64,000 nucleotides of DNA from CAYVVT01 sp964454335 (GCA_964454335.1 CAYVVT010000014.1:1-64000), one strand, 5' to 3'; shown: positions 26,564 to 35,328, numbered from the stretch's first letter. Translations and numbers: made by a program. Notes: generated by a model from the letters alone, not told the origin.

Positions 26564-27796
26564 TCAACTCCTGATATCGTAGGCCATCAACGTATCGCCA
26601 TGGCGTACATAGAGGATACCATCCGAGATCACCAGATGGGCCCAGTGCTCGTTGGTGCCTCGATTGATCTTGAATGAGCTGATGAGTTCAAATCTGCGTG
26701 GATCGGGCTGGATGAGACCTACTTTGCCGTTCTGGCCATAGAAATAGATCAGACCATCGGCAGTGATGACATTCCCTTTACCCAGGCCTGGATCTACGTA
26801 CATCTCTTCACCGGTTCGCCATTCGATGCAGTGCCAGGCAGGTCTCTCATGGCTGGTACCGTAGATGTAGCCATCAATGACAACGAAGCCGTCCATCTGA
26901 ACATCCAGTGTTTCGTTGCGCCAGACCTCGCTGATGGATCTACCATCATCGGAAAGCGTCAATTGGACACCACCTGTACCGTAGCCGCTGACACAATAGA
27001 TCTTCCCGTCCAGGTAGTAGGGTGTGTTGGGATTGATATCATACTCGGTCTCATGGGTGTGTGACCAGAATAATTCGCCATTTTCTGCGTTTACGCCGAT
27101 GATGGATTCACCGGTCATGGTGACAATGATGCGGCTGCCGCCGTGTTCCACCACGATCGGCGAACAATAAGCAGCACGATCACCAACACCTTTGCCAGAC
27201 CAAACCAGTTCTCCGGTATGACGGTTCAGCGCGATGATGTTCGTTTTGGTCCCACCCGGTGTGCAAATGAGATTATCGCCATCGATAAGCAGGGATTCTG
27301 TCAAACCCCACTTGATCTCACGGGCTCCGTATTTCTTTTTAAGGTTGACGCGCCAGACGATATCGCCGTTCTCAACGTTCATGCACACCACATCACCGCC
27401 GGTGCCTTCCACGTAGAGCAGACCGTCTAGAACGGTAGGTGTGGTACGGGTGCCCTCATAGCTTTTCGTCCATTCAGAACCGTATTCGGTCTTCCATTTC
27501 AATTGACCCTGCTTGTCGATCCCAAAGACATAGCCTTTTTCATCGATCATCCCGGTAGTAAATACGCCCTCTGAAGTGACCGCCGCCGAGGCGTAGCCCA
27601 TGCCGAGAACTGTTGTTGACCAGAGAAGATCCGGACCGCCCCGGGGCCACTTCTGCAGCAGGTCCTGTTCGTGATAAACACCATCCCGGTTCAGCCCCCG
27701 CCACTGTGAGAAGGATCCATTTCCAGTCTGAGCGATCAGTCCAAAAGACAAAACGGTCACCTGGAGTATGCTCAATGCAACTCTGAAGTTCGTCAT
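26564..27796 (-). CDS. Secreted PQQ-type beta-propeller protein
   Basis: A 410-residue exported propeller. The signal sequence (FRVALSILQVTVLSFGLIAQ) is followed by FSQWRGLNRDG and PQQ-like blades (GVFGIDKQGQLKWKTEYG-like, VVCMNVENGDIVWRVNL, IIALNRHTGELVWSG). It is probably periplasmic. ATG at 27796 is chosen because a signal peptide follows directly and GGGGAA precedes it. The reading frame stays open for another 108 codons upstream and includes a hydrophobic stretch, but no ribosome site supports it. It is the first gene of the minus-strand cluster that runs to 15109. Confidence 0.8.
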   Translation of the reverse strand: MTNFRVALSILQVTVLSFGLIAQTGNGSFSQWRGLNRDGVYHEQDLLQKWPRGGPDLLWSTTVLGMGYASAAVTSEGVFTTGMIDEKGYVFGIDKQGQLKWKTEYGSEWTKSYEGTRTTPTVLDGLLYVEGTGGDVVCMNVENGDIVWRVNLKKKYGAREIKWGLTESLLIDGDNLICTPGGTKTNIIALNRHTGELVWSGKGVGDRAAYCSPIVVEHGGSRIIVTMTGESIIGVNAENGELFWSHTHETEYDINPNTPYYLDGKIYCVSGYGTGGVQLTLSDDGRSISEVWRNETLDVQMDGFVVIDGYIYGTSHERPAWHCIEWRTGEEMYVDPGLGKGNVITADGLIYFYGQNGKVGLIQPDPRRFELISSFKINRGTNEHWAHLVISDGILYVRHGDTLMAYDIRS

Positions 27797-28204
27797 TCTG
27801 TGTTCCCCATGTTCTTTAAGTGTTGTTCTGCGTTTAATAAAATAGTCAACTTTCTGGAAATTACCTGATATGGAATTTGCACGGCTGACATATGCTCTCA
27901 GGAACCGATTACATGTAACATAGTTAATAATTGTGAATAGCACAAATAGTGCCAGCAGAGTTCGCTGATCCTTCTCTGACACTGGTCTGACCATCTCCAG
28001 GAATGTATGATCGTGACGATGGGGATCAGGACACCTGGTAGCAGATGGTGATATCAATTGAGGTGTCTGATGCAGATAGTTATGGCGCTGAGTGTTGTGA
28101 TAAACGGATATCAGGATCATGGGATTAACGTTGATCCAAACATTTCTGCCCGGTGAACTGATGCGGTAGAGTATTCGCTTATTACTTCCGATTGGCCTGG
28201 CTTT
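27797..28204. other. Leader of the electron-transfer cluster
   Basis: 408 bp between two minus-strand genes. The part nearest 27797 is AT-rich and should carry the promoter of the 27796-to-15109 cluster. No sigma-54 match, operator or RNA gene was recognised. Confidence 0.4.
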
Positions 28205-28846
28205 TCACAAAACGGGATCGGAAAGGCGAGGCGTCTTCCTCTGCTCCAATCCCAGCCAAATCAGACCTGTCGCTTCGAGAACAACGCCGATGGTGCGTAT
28301 TACGAATACAGGTCCGCCGATGGCGAACAGACAGGCGCCCAGGACGAACAGGATAACGGGATACAGGGGGAAGAGTTTGACTTTCAGGAAGGCAATCCCC
28401 AGCAGGATCACGCCGAACATGAACAGGATGCCCATCATCAGATGGGTGGTTGAGAAGACCACGTCCTTGAACAGGGGGCCCTGGATATCGATGAGAACAG
28501 GTGCATAAACGGCTATGACCGGCCAGACGATGGTTTCTTCGATCTGGATCCATACGTACAGCAGCCAGCCCATGAAGCTGAGCAGAAATCCAATGAATCC
28601 GAATTTGCCAAGTTTCTCGAAGTATGGCATGTACAGGCCCACCAGGACCAGGACGAAGAGCATGGTGGCGAATGATCCAAGACTGTTGATCAGTACCCAT
28701 GTGGGGTGGTTGACCATATCCAGGAGCAGGGTGGCTGAATCCGGTGCCGGCATTGGGATCAACAGCAAAGCCCACCAGACGACGAATAGTGATGCGCTGA
28801 GGATGGAGATCAGACCAAAGATCTGATGCATGCTTTCACGGGTCAT
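28205..28846 (-). CDS. Six-helix membrane protein of unknown function
   Basis: A 213-residue, very hydrophobic protein with about six transmembrane helices (LISILSASLFVVWWALLLIP; LGSFATMLFVLVLVGLYMP; FIGFLLSFMGWLLYVW; two central helices; VVLEATGLIWLGLE). I do not recognise the family, and no redox or transport motif is visible. The ATG at 28846 is supported by GGGAG 5 bases upstream. It is separated by 400 bp from the electron-transfer cluster and is probably its own unit. Confidence 0.6.
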   Translation of the reverse strand: MTRESMHQIFGLISILSASLFVVWWALLLIPMPAPDSATLLLDMVNHPTWVLINSLGSFATMLFVLVLVGLYMPYFEKLGKFGFIGFLLSFMGWLLYVWIQIEETIVWPVIAVYAPVLIDIQGPLFKDVVFSTTHLMMGILFMFGVILLGIAFLKVKLFPLYPVILFVLGACLFAIGGPVFVIRTIGVVLEATGLIWLGLEQRKTPRLSDPVL

Positions 28847-29029
28847 GTTTTCTCCCTTCAGAATGGCAGTACGAACGAGTGTTCCACGGCCATTACTGGA
28901 TATTCAGTTTCAAGCAGAGAGGTGGCGCTTGAATATAAGGATCACGGGGGTCCTGAGGCCTCAACATTCCTGGTCAGGATCCCACTCGATGCAAAGGCAT
29001 GAAGAAAAACCAGCGTTACATCAGGATGA

Positions 29030-29506
29030 TCAGAAATGTTCCACATTCCTTTCAGAAACCGTCTCATTTTCAGAGAGGGACTCAAAGAATTCCGGTTCCC
29101 AGAAATACACATTCAGCAATTCGTTCAGCTGAAGCAGGGTGTATGGTTTTGGTAGATATCCGTCAAAACCAATTTCCTGCAGAGCAGTCATTTTATCTTC
29201 GGAATAAGCAGTTACTGCTGCTATTGGAGTCTCCTTGTGCCGGGGATCCCGTTTGACCCTGTAACCGAGTTCGAGACCTGAGATACCGTGACCCAGGGCA
29301 ATATCCAGCAGCATCATATCCACGGTTCTCTGCTTCAAAAGGTTCAACGCTGCTTCGCCTGAGGCCACTGACAAGCATGTGACTCCCAGCTCTTTCAGCA
29401 TATCGTTCAACAGCTTGCGTTCCTCAAGCACATCCTCTACGACCAGTACCGTGTACTCCTTTGAGTATTTCCTGATATCCGGGGTATCAACTTCTGCACG
29501 TTTCAT
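29030..29506 (-). CDS. Stand-alone response-regulator receiver protein
   Basis: A 158-residue CheY-like protein: VLVVEDVLEERKLL with the acidic pair, the phosphoacceptor Asp in MMLLDIALGHG near residue 72, the Thr/Ser switch in IAAVTAYS and the Lys in LPKPYT. There is no output domain, only a short acidic tail. It resembles the receivers at 39762 and 40472, which share the DIALGxG motif and the KPY motif. GGGAG upstream supports the start. A partner kinase is not adjacent. Confidence 0.8.
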   Translation of the reverse strand: MKRAEVDTPDIRKYSKEYTVLVVEDVLEERKLLNDMLKELGVTCLSVASGEAALNLLKQRTVDMMLLDIALGHGISGLELGYRVKRDPRHKETPIAAVTAYSEDKMTALQEIGFDGYLPKPYTLLQLNELLNVYFWEPEFFESLSENETVSERNVEHF

Positions 29507-30216
29507 GATCCAGGCTCCCTTTCGATGGTTGGTTCCCTGTGTTCAGACCTGTACCGTAATGATTGATGGAGATTGAACTCCACCACCCTATGTACCAAAC
29601 TTCATACCAAAAAGCGGTGAAGGTATCATAATTAACTGTTATTTCGTAACTTAGATAACATCGATGGGATCAGTGGGTAGTTGGAATTAATACTCGAGTG
29701 TCATATATATACGACATTTTCACCATTTCGTGTCTGGCCGAAAAGACACCGGGTCATATCCACCACTAACTGTCCTAAATTTAAGACTGTTTTTTATTCT
29801 ATCTTCATGGTGGAAGCAGAATGTATCCGCTGTTAGTTATTATTATATCTCAGTTTATGGGGATGCTATCTCCAAATTTCTACCTAAGGAAGCAATAAAC
29901 CGGAAAGTTGAATGCATCGGGGGATATGCCACACCATAAATACTATAATATCAATAATATAACAATTTATCGGGACCAGATGATCTCTTCGTGCAGCCTT
30001 AGGGCAGAATGGAAAAATAGGTGGCCTGCCCAGTCGATCCTGAGACTCATTGAACCGAGACCTGGATTAAGAAGAGAATCTCTGATCACTGAACTAGTAT
30101 CCTTTTTATAATAGTTGTCATTAAGCATATTATTTCTGTGAAATGAACTTATGTTCATTATATTTTATTGGTGAAAATCACGAGTATTAGCATTGACAAT
30201 TCCAAAAAGAGAGCAT
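29507..30216. other. AT-rich intergenic region
   Basis: 710 bp between divergent genes. From about 29580 to 30200 it is clearly richer in A and T than the surroundings. It holds no convincing coding frame, and short open frames on the plus strand show no ribosome site or family pattern. Promoters for both flanking genes should lie here. Confidence 0.45.
30143..30158. promoter_or_regulatory. Inverted repeat upstream of the DUF134 gene
   Basis: ATGAAC at 30143-30148 and GTTCAT at 30153-30158 form a perfect 6-bp dyad with a 4-base spacer, about 60 bp before the DUF134 regulator start. It could be an operator for that HTH protein. This is inference only. Confidence 0.3.
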
Positions 30217-30666
30217 ATGAGAAATCCATACCGACGACGTATCATTGATGAACCACCTAAGTATTATTTCTTCAAGCCTGCTGGAATTCCCACCCGCAAA
30301 ATAGCCAAAATTGATATGTCCCTGGATGAATATGAGGCCCTCCGCCTGGCTGACTTTCAACAACTTGAACATCTTGAAGCATCAAAACAGATGGACATAT
30401 CAAGACCGACTTTTACCCGTCTTATCAAAAAGGCAAGATACAAGGTTGCGCAGTCACTCATAGAGGGGCATGCACTAAAAATCGTGGGAGGTAATGTGGA
30501 TCTGATCAACACGCTGCATGCCTGCCAGGATTGCGGGGAATTTACCAGGCAACCGGTCGCTACTCCATTCAGTGAATGTCCGGACTGTGGATCTACCAAT
30601 ACCGAGGACCTGGCGAACAGACATGTAGCGATCCCCGGTCCTGATGAAGGCGGGGAAAATGAATGA
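30217..30666 (+). CDS. DUF134/UPF0251 family DNA-binding protein
   Basis: A 149-residue protein of the DUF134 family. PPKYYFFKPAGIPT near the start is followed by a helix-turn-helix (MSLDEYEALRLADFQQLEHLEASKQMDISRPTFTRL, about 30-68) and a C-terminal zinc-binding group with CQDCG and CPDCG. DUF134 genes are often beside NifX/NifB-like and other iron-sulfur assembly genes and are predicted regulators. The ATG at 30217 has AGAGAG upstream; a TTG at 30193 is less likely. It is followed by a zinc-ribbon gene and a NifX-like gene on the same strand. Confidence 0.8.
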   Translation: MRNPYRRRIIDEPPKYYFFKPAGIPTRKIAKIDMSLDEYEALRLADFQQLEHLEASKQMDISRPTFTRLIKKARYKVAQSLIEGHALKIVGGNVDLINTLHACQDCGEFTRQPVATPFSECPDCGSTNTEDLANRHVAIPGPDEGGENE

Positions 30667-30701
30667 TCATCAGGTCGAACAATCAGACCGGGAGAGTGGT
30701 A

Positions 30702-30902
30702 ATGAGTAAAAGCAACCCTGATAGATTGGGTCCTGTTGGCAAATGTAAATGTCCCAGATGCGGAACCAGAACAACCCACAAACGCGGAATACCCTGTCAG
30801 GAGGAGACCTGTCCCAAGTGTGGAGCTCTGCTGCTACGGGAGGGATCCAGTCATTACCGAGCCTGGCAAAAGAGGAAGAAGCAACAGCAGGAGGTAACCT
30901 GA
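30702..30902 (+). CDS. Small zinc-ribbon protein
   Basis: A 66-residue basic protein with two CPxCG knuckles (CKCPRCGTRT and CPKCGAL) that should hold one or two zinc ions, and a Lys/Arg/Gln-rich tail. It matches the small zinc-ribbon proteins found beside DUF134 and NifX-like genes. The ATG at 30702 has GGGAG 7 bases upstream. A role as a small regulator or metal-site protein is possible; none is proven. Confidence 0.7.
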   Translation: MSKSNPDRLGPVGKCKCPRCGTRTTHKRGIPCQEETCPKCGALLLREGSSHYRAWQKRKKQQQEVT

Positions 30903-31147
30903 TTGTCGGTAAGAAGCATATCGATTTCGGCAAGGTCAACAAGATCCACCAACACCATTGACTCTGCCATTGGATGGACCGTCGGGATCATCGCCAGCCT
31001 GATTGGCTTGTATCTCTCAGCAGCAGTTGATTTTCCCACCGGGCAGCCAGCGTGTGCACTCTCAGTCTGTTCGTTCCGGTAGCAGCTTTGATCAAAAGGT
31101 TCGTGCCACGCAGATCAGTATAACAACACTCGTAAGGGGAACAGAAT

Positions 31148-31534
31148 ATGAAAATAGCAGTAGCATCAGACGATGGGAAAGCCATCTCAGCTCACTTTGG
31201 CAGGACGCTGGGATTTGTCATTTGTGAGGTTGAAGGTGAAAGCATCAAAGGGAGTGAGTATCGGAAGAATACCTTCACCGGCCACGCTCGCGGATTGGAG
31301 GGTGCCGGTCATGCGGTAGATCGTCATGGACCAATCCTTCAAGCCCTGTCAGACTGCAAGGTTGTGATCTCACATGGAATGGGAAGAAGAATCTACAACG
31401 ATCTCAAGACCGCCGGGATCGAGACATTTATCACCGACCAGACCCATGTTCAATCAGCAGTCCAGAGTTATTTGCAGGGAGAACTGCAAGATATCTCAGA
31501 AGCAGCCTGTGATCATTCACCGCCGGGTGTATAA
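31148..31534 (+). CDS. NifX/NifB-type cofactor-binding domain protein
   Basis: A 128-residue single-domain protein of the dinitrogenase iron-molybdenum cofactor biosynthesis family. Typical features are MKIAVASDDGKAISAHFGR at the start, a central KVVISHGMGRRIYNDL and GIETFI. Members bind iron-sulfur or metal clusters and are not limited to nitrogen fixers; no nif genes occur in the window. The ATG at 31148 has AAGGGGA about 7 bases upstream. The DUF134 and zinc-ribbon genes just upstream make this a three-gene unit. Confidence 0.8.
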   Translation: MKIAVASDDGKAISAHFGRTLGFVICEVEGESIKGSEYRKNTFTGHARGLEGAGHAVDRHGPILQALSDCKVVISHGMGRRIYNDLKTAGIETFITDQTHVQSAVQSYLQGELQDISEAACDHSPPGV

Positions 31535-31709
31535 TTCTTAAACAACTGTTGAATGTTTATACATTCCCTCTGAATCCTTACGGAGTACGGGCTGCGCGCC
31601 ATTCCCCGCGATACCTGTAGAATTATTCTACGGTCAGCTATACAACACTCCAATTTGTAACAGGTCATTACTGCTTGTAATTACTTGACTTAACCCGCTT
31701 CGTTCTTTC

Positions 31710-31725
31710 TGGCACCTCTTTTGGA
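31710..31725 (+). promoter_or_regulatory. Near-consensus sigma-54 promoter for the NrfD/GcvH-like operon
   Basis: TGGCAC at 31710-31715 and TTGG at 31721-31724. GG and the -12 dinucleotide are 10 bases apart as in sigma-54 promoters, but the -12 pair is GG instead of GC. It lies 37 bp before the first start codon of the operon at 31762. Confidence 0.45.
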
Positions 31726-31761
31726 TTAAGGAACATTGAATTGAAACCAAAGGAGGTTCTC

Positions 31762-32448
31762 ATGGTCTTCGCCATTGGCTTAATCTTCATTGCCGCCGTG
31801 ATCGGGGTGGAACTGTACACCCGGTATCAGCGGCGTCAAACTGTCAGGGCCGCTCCCCTTGTTGCCAGGAGTTCCTACCAGATGAAGGCGGACCAGATCC
31901 GTTTACCGGGTGGGCTCTATTTCCATCCCGGCCACACCTGGAGCTATCTCGCCGAGAACGGCCTCATCCAGACTGGCGTGGATGATTTCCTCATGCATAT
32001 CACCGGACCGCCATCCAGATTGACACTGCCTGAAAAGAACACATCCATCAAGCAGGGTGAACCCTTCATGCAAATCCATCAGAACGGACATTCTCTTATG
32101 CTGAGATCGCCGGTCACCGGAAAGGTGTCAAGCATCAACGAATCAGTGCAGAGTGATCCCTCTGTACTGGCCAAGAAGCCTTACGGGGGCAACTGGATCT
32201 GTGAGATCGAGGTGGACAACTGGCGGGAAAACACCTGGGGTCTCCTGCTGGGTCAGCGTGCAGGTAATTGGCTACATGCCGAGATGCAGCGCCTGCGCGA
32301 TTTCTTCGCCGAGGTGGTTGCTGCCCGGGATCCTGAGCTGCCCGCCCTGACCCTGCAGGATGGCGGTGAGGTCGCGGAACAGGTGCTGTCATATCAGGAC
32401 AAGGACGTCTGGGATGCCTTTCAGAGCGACTTCCTTGACGCTGTCTAA
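31762..32448 (+). CDS. Membrane-anchored GcvH-fold protein lacking the lipoyl lysine
   Basis: A 228-residue protein. One N-terminal helix (VFAIGLIFIAAVIGVEL) is followed by a GcvH-like domain: HPGHTWSYLAENGLIQTGVDDF (about 65-85) and SPVTGKVSSINE (about 127-138). In GcvH the lipoyl Lys lies 8 residues before the Pro of this SPV motif; here the position is Gly (QNGHSLMLRSP). Lipoylation is therefore unlikely. The C-terminus (VWDAFQSDFLDAV) is shared with the paralogue at 34601. The start at 31762 has AAAGGAGG with 6-base spacing; a TTG at 31741 is weaker. It is the first gene of an operon with a ferredoxin and an NrfD-like subunit, which suggests a structural role in that complex. Confidence 0.75.
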   Translation: MVFAIGLIFIAAVIGVELYTRYQRRQTVRAAPLVARSSYQMKADQIRLPGGLYFHPGHTWSYLAENGLIQTGVDDFLMHITGPPSRLTLPEKNTSIKQGEPFMQIHQNGHSLMLRSPVTGKVSSINESVQSDPSVLAKKPYGGNWICEIEVDNWRENTWGLLLGQRAGNWLHAEMQRLRDFFAEVVAARDPELPALTLQDGGEVAEQVLSYQDKDVWDAFQSDFLDAV

Positions 32449-32496
32449 ACAGTTCAGTCTGAAAATCATTGCTAAACCTGAATAGGAGACCAATCC

Positions 32497-33369
32497 ATGG
32501 GATTGAAAAGACGTGATTTCCTGAAAACGCTTGGAGTAGCCGGCGGTGGTCTGCTGGGTGCAGACGCCCTGGCGGCTCCCAAAGCCACAGCTGAGAAAAA
32601 GGAGATGTACTCCCTCCTCATCGACATCTCGCTCTGTGAGGGCTGTCAGTCCTGTGAGTACGCCTGCGCAGAGATCAACAATCTACCCGACCCTGAGGGA
32701 TATCCCGAGGTGGGAGAGATCCGCAAACTGGATCCCGATCGGTTCACCGTACTCAACGCCTTCGACACCTCGAAAGGCGAGTACTACGTCAAGAAACAGT
32801 GCATGCACTGCAATCAACCGGCCTGCGCCTCGGCATGTCTTACCAAAGCCATGTACAAGACCGAGGAAGGACCGGTGATCTGGCGTGGGGACAAATGTAT
32901 GGGTTGCCGTTACTGCATGCTTTCCTGTCCATTCGATATCCCCACCTTTGAATACGACAGTCCGAATCCGCGCATCGCCAAATGCCGCATGTGCTTCGAG
33001 CAACTGGCCGAAGGGGAATGGCCAGCCTGTGTGGATAATTGTCCCAATGAAGCTGTGATCTTCGGCACCCGGCGTGAGATGCTGGCCGAAGCCCGACGTC
33101 GTATTGCCGTGAACCCGGGTGATTACGTGGATCAAATCTATGGCGAACATGAGGCTGGAGGAACCGGCGTTCTCTATATATCCCCGGTACCCTTCGAGGA
33201 ACTGGGATTCGACACTGAGATCGAGAGGGAACCCTATCCTGAATACACCAAGGGATTCCTTTATGCAGTACCCTCGATCTTCGTTCTATGGCCTGCCATA
33301 CTGCTGGGATTGCGTGAGTCCTCTGCCAGGAAAGAGCAGCCGGTAGAAGGAGAGGTCGATCATGAATGA
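32497..33369 (+). CDS. Tat-exported four-cluster ferredoxin subunit (PsrB/NrfC/HybA-like)
   Basis: A 290-residue electron-transfer subunit. The Tat signal KRRDFLKTLGVAGGGLLG lies at residues 4-22. Four [4Fe-4S] cysteine groups follow: CEGCQSCEYAC, CMHCNQPACASAC, CMGCRYCMLSC and CRMCFEQL...CVDNCP. A hydrophobic C-terminal stretch (VPSIFVLWPAILLGL) may anchor it in the membrane. AGGAG precedes the ATG by 8 bases, and the 3' end overlaps the NrfD-like gene by 8 bp. It should receive electrons from, or give them to, the NrfD-like subunit. No molybdopterin or cytochrome subunit is encoded nearby. Confidence 0.85.
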   Translation: MGLKRRDFLKTLGVAGGGLLGADALAAPKATAEKKEMYSLLIDISLCEGCQSCEYACAEINNLPDPEGYPEVGEIRKLDPDRFTVLNAFDTSKGEYYVKKQCMHCNQPACASACLTKAMYKTEEGPVIWRGDKCMGCRYCMLSCPFDIPTFEYDSPNPRIAKCRMCFEQLAEGEWPACVDNCPNEAVIFGTRREMLAEARRRIAVNPGDYVDQIYGEHEAGGTGVLYISPVPFEELGFDTEIEREPYPEYTKGFLYAVPSIFVLWPAILLGLRESSARKEQPVEGEVDHE

Positions 33370-34591
33370 GACCAGTCTACGACCTACTGAAATACCGCAA
33401 AGCGGCAGTCGATGGAGATTTCTGCTGAATGAATTGAAGCCCAAGAGTCGATTTCTCACACCCTTCAATATCATTTCTCTGCCCATCATGCTGCTGGGAT
33501 TCATCATTATCGTGATCCGGTTCTGGAAAGGGCTGGGTTCCGTTACGAACCTCGATCAGATGACCCCCTGGGGACTGTGGATCGGTTTCGACGTGGTGAC
33601 GGGCGTAGCCTTCGCCGGAGGTGCCTATGTGTTGACCTTCATGGTTTACATCCTGCGTATGGAAACCTACCGGCCCATCGTCAGGGTCACCGTCCTGAAC
33701 GGTTTCCTGGCCTATCTCTTCTATGCCGGGGCACTGCTGTTGGATCTCGGCAGGCCCTGGAATGTCATCAATCCCATCATCGGGAACAGCTTTGGTACCA
33801 GCAGCGTCCTCTTCCTGGTAGCCTGGCACTTCCTGCTGTACATGCTGGCTGAGCTGGTGGAATTCTCACCGGCAATCGCAGAATGGCTCAATGCCAGGAA
33901 ACTGCGCCGTGTGCTCGCCGGCCTGAGTGTCGGGGCGGTGATCTTCGGGATCACGCTGTCAACCCTGCACCAGTCAGGGCTGGGCGCCCTGTTTCTCATG
34001 GCCAAGGGCAAGATCCATCCGCTGTGGTATTCGGAGTTCATCCCCGTGCTCTTCTTTGTATCAAGCATCTTTGCGGGTCTGTCCATGGTCATCTTCGAGG
34101 GAACCATCACCAACAAGGTGTTCCGGCATCTGCTCGGCGAGAGCCATGAGGAACAGCATCAGAAGATCATCCGGGGACTGTCGCGGGTATGTGCCATGGC
34201 CATGTTCGCCTATCTGTTCCTGAAAGTCCTGGATCTGATCCATGGCCAGCATCTGGCCGATCTGTTCACCGCTTGGGGGACCTGGTACCTGGTTGAAATA
34301 CTGGGCTTCGTTGTCCTGCCCATGATCCTCTTCATCCAGGGTCTGAGGACTGACAACAGCTGGTTGCTCAAGGCCGGCGCTGTGTTCACACTGGTAGGCA
34401 TCATCCTCAATCGCCTGAACATTTCGGTGATCGCCTTTCGCTGGGATGCCGCAGTACCCTATATCCCCACCTGGATGGAATTTGTGGTGACTCTGGCAGT
34501 GATCTTCACCGAGCTCTGGATATTCCGCTGGATCGTTCAGCGTATGCCGGTATTGAAGGATTCACCGCTGTTCGCCGGTGAGAAACACTAG
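33362..34591 (+). CDS. NrfD/PsrC/HybB-like membrane subunit
   Basis: A 409-residue integral membrane protein with about ten hydrophobic helices, of the NrfD-like family whose members bind quinone and pair with a four-cluster ferredoxin. Recognisable parts are WGLWIGFDVVTGVAFAGGAYVLTFMVYI (about 70-97), LLLDLGRPWNVINPI and TLHQSGLGALFLMAKGKIHPLWYSE (about 203-227). It overlaps the ferredoxin gene by 8 bp and is followed after 9 bp by the second GcvH-like gene. The expected job is quinone/quinol exchange, possibly linked to proton movement. Confidence 0.9.
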   Translation: MNETSLRPTEIPQSGSRWRFLLNELKPKSRFLTPFNIISLPIMLLGFIIIVIRFWKGLGSVTNLDQMTPWGLWIGFDVVTGVAFAGGAYVLTFMVYILRMETYRPIVRVTVLNGFLAYLFYAGALLLDLGRPWNVINPIIGNSFGTSSVLFLVAWHFLLYMLAELVEFSPAIAEWLNARKLRRVLAGLSVGAVIFGITLSTLHQSGLGALFLMAKGKIHPLWYSEFIPVLFFVSSIFAGLSMVIFEGTITNKVFRHLLGESHEEQHQKIIRGLSRVCAMAMFAYLFLKVLDLIHGQHLADLFTAWGTWYLVEILGFVVLPMILFIQGLRTDNSWLLKAGAVFTLVGIILNRLNISVIAFRWDAAVPYIPTWMEFVVTLAVIFTELWIFRWIVQRMPVLKDSPLFAGEKH

Positions 34592-34600
34592 GAGTCTATA

Positions 34601-35275
34601 ATGAGTGAATACTATCTGGTCGATATGTTCGCCACCAAGGGGCCGGAATACCTGGTCGTCATCGTCTTCCTTGTGGCCGTTGTTCCATTCTGGAGACTTT
34701 TGAACAGCCGCGTGGTCAGACCACAAGCGGTGGCTGCCTTCGAGGCCGGACGCTATTTCGATCGCACACACACATGGAGTTTCCTTGATCCCGACGGGAA
34801 CGTCAGGATCGGGATCGACACCTTTCTAGCCAATATCATGGGAGCGGCCAGGATCTCATCCGATCATGCCGCCGGAGAATCTATACATCGAGGCGATCCT
34901 CTGCTTACGATCCAGCATGAAGGGAAACAGATTGCCATACCCAGTCCGGTGAACGGTGTCATCAAGCAGAGTAAGGCAGGCACGGTGATCAATAAACAGG
35001 ATCCCCGCCAATGGCTTGTCTCACTGAAACCGAAACAGTGGGAGCAGGATCAGCAGCACCTTATCGCCGGGTCCGGAACCACCGATTGGATCAGGCAGGA
35101 GACTGCGCGCTTACGTGATTTCATGGCTTTCACAAGCCGGAAGTACAACTACCAGACAGAGCCCGTCACCCTGGCTGATGGTGGTGAACTGCGCAGCGGA
35201 CTCTTCGAGGACCTGCCGGAGGATATCTGGAAGGAGTTCCAGAGCGAGTTCATCGATGCGGTAATGGAGCTGTGA
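34601..35275 (+). CDS. Second membrane-anchored GcvH-fold protein lacking the lipoyl lysine
   Basis: A 224-residue paralogue of the protein at 31762. An N-terminal helix (YLVVIVFLVAVVPFWRLL) is followed by a GcvH-like domain (FDRTHTWSFLDPDGNVRIGIDTF, then IPSPVNGVIKQ). The residue 8 before the Pro of SPV is Gly, with a Lys one position later (HEGKQIAIPSP), so the canonical lipoylation site is absent or shifted by one. The end DIWKEFQSEFIDAVMEL matches the paralogue. AGGAG lies 6 bases before the ATG. The tight spacing with the NrfD-like gene suggests both GcvH-like proteins belong to the same membrane complex. Confidence 0.75.
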   Translation: MSEYYLVDMFATKGPEYLVVIVFLVAVVPFWRLLNSRVVRPQAVAAFEAGRYFDRTHTWSFLDPDGNVRIGIDTFLANIMGAARISSDHAAGESIHRGDPLLTIQHEGKQIAIPSPVNGVIKQSKAGTVINKQDPRQWLVSLKPKQWEQDQQHLIAGSGTTDWIRQETARLRDFMAFTSRKYNYQTEPVTLADGGELRSGLFEDLPEDIWKEFQSEFIDAVMEL

Positions 35276-35328
35276 GACAGAATGGATCTGACAGTGAGCT
35301 TCCCGTGTTCCAGTTTTAAGGAGTTATA

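Noticed and set aside
15109..27796. Reading the four propellers as PQQ-dependent dehydrogenases
   Set aside because: The repeats match the fold, but the PQQ-binding and catalytic residue set is not visible, so they are called PQQ-type propellers only.
27797..28120. N-terminal extension of the PQQ-type gene at 26564
   Set aside because: A signal peptide starts exactly at the ATG at 27796, and the 108 upstream codons have no ribosome site.
29730..29939. 69-codon plus-strand frame in the AT-rich gap
   Set aside because: No ribosome site or family pattern, and AT-rich sequence gives such frames by chance.
31148..31534. Evidence for nitrogen fixation from the NifX-like gene
   Set aside because: No nifHDK or other nif genes are present; the family is common in non-fixers.
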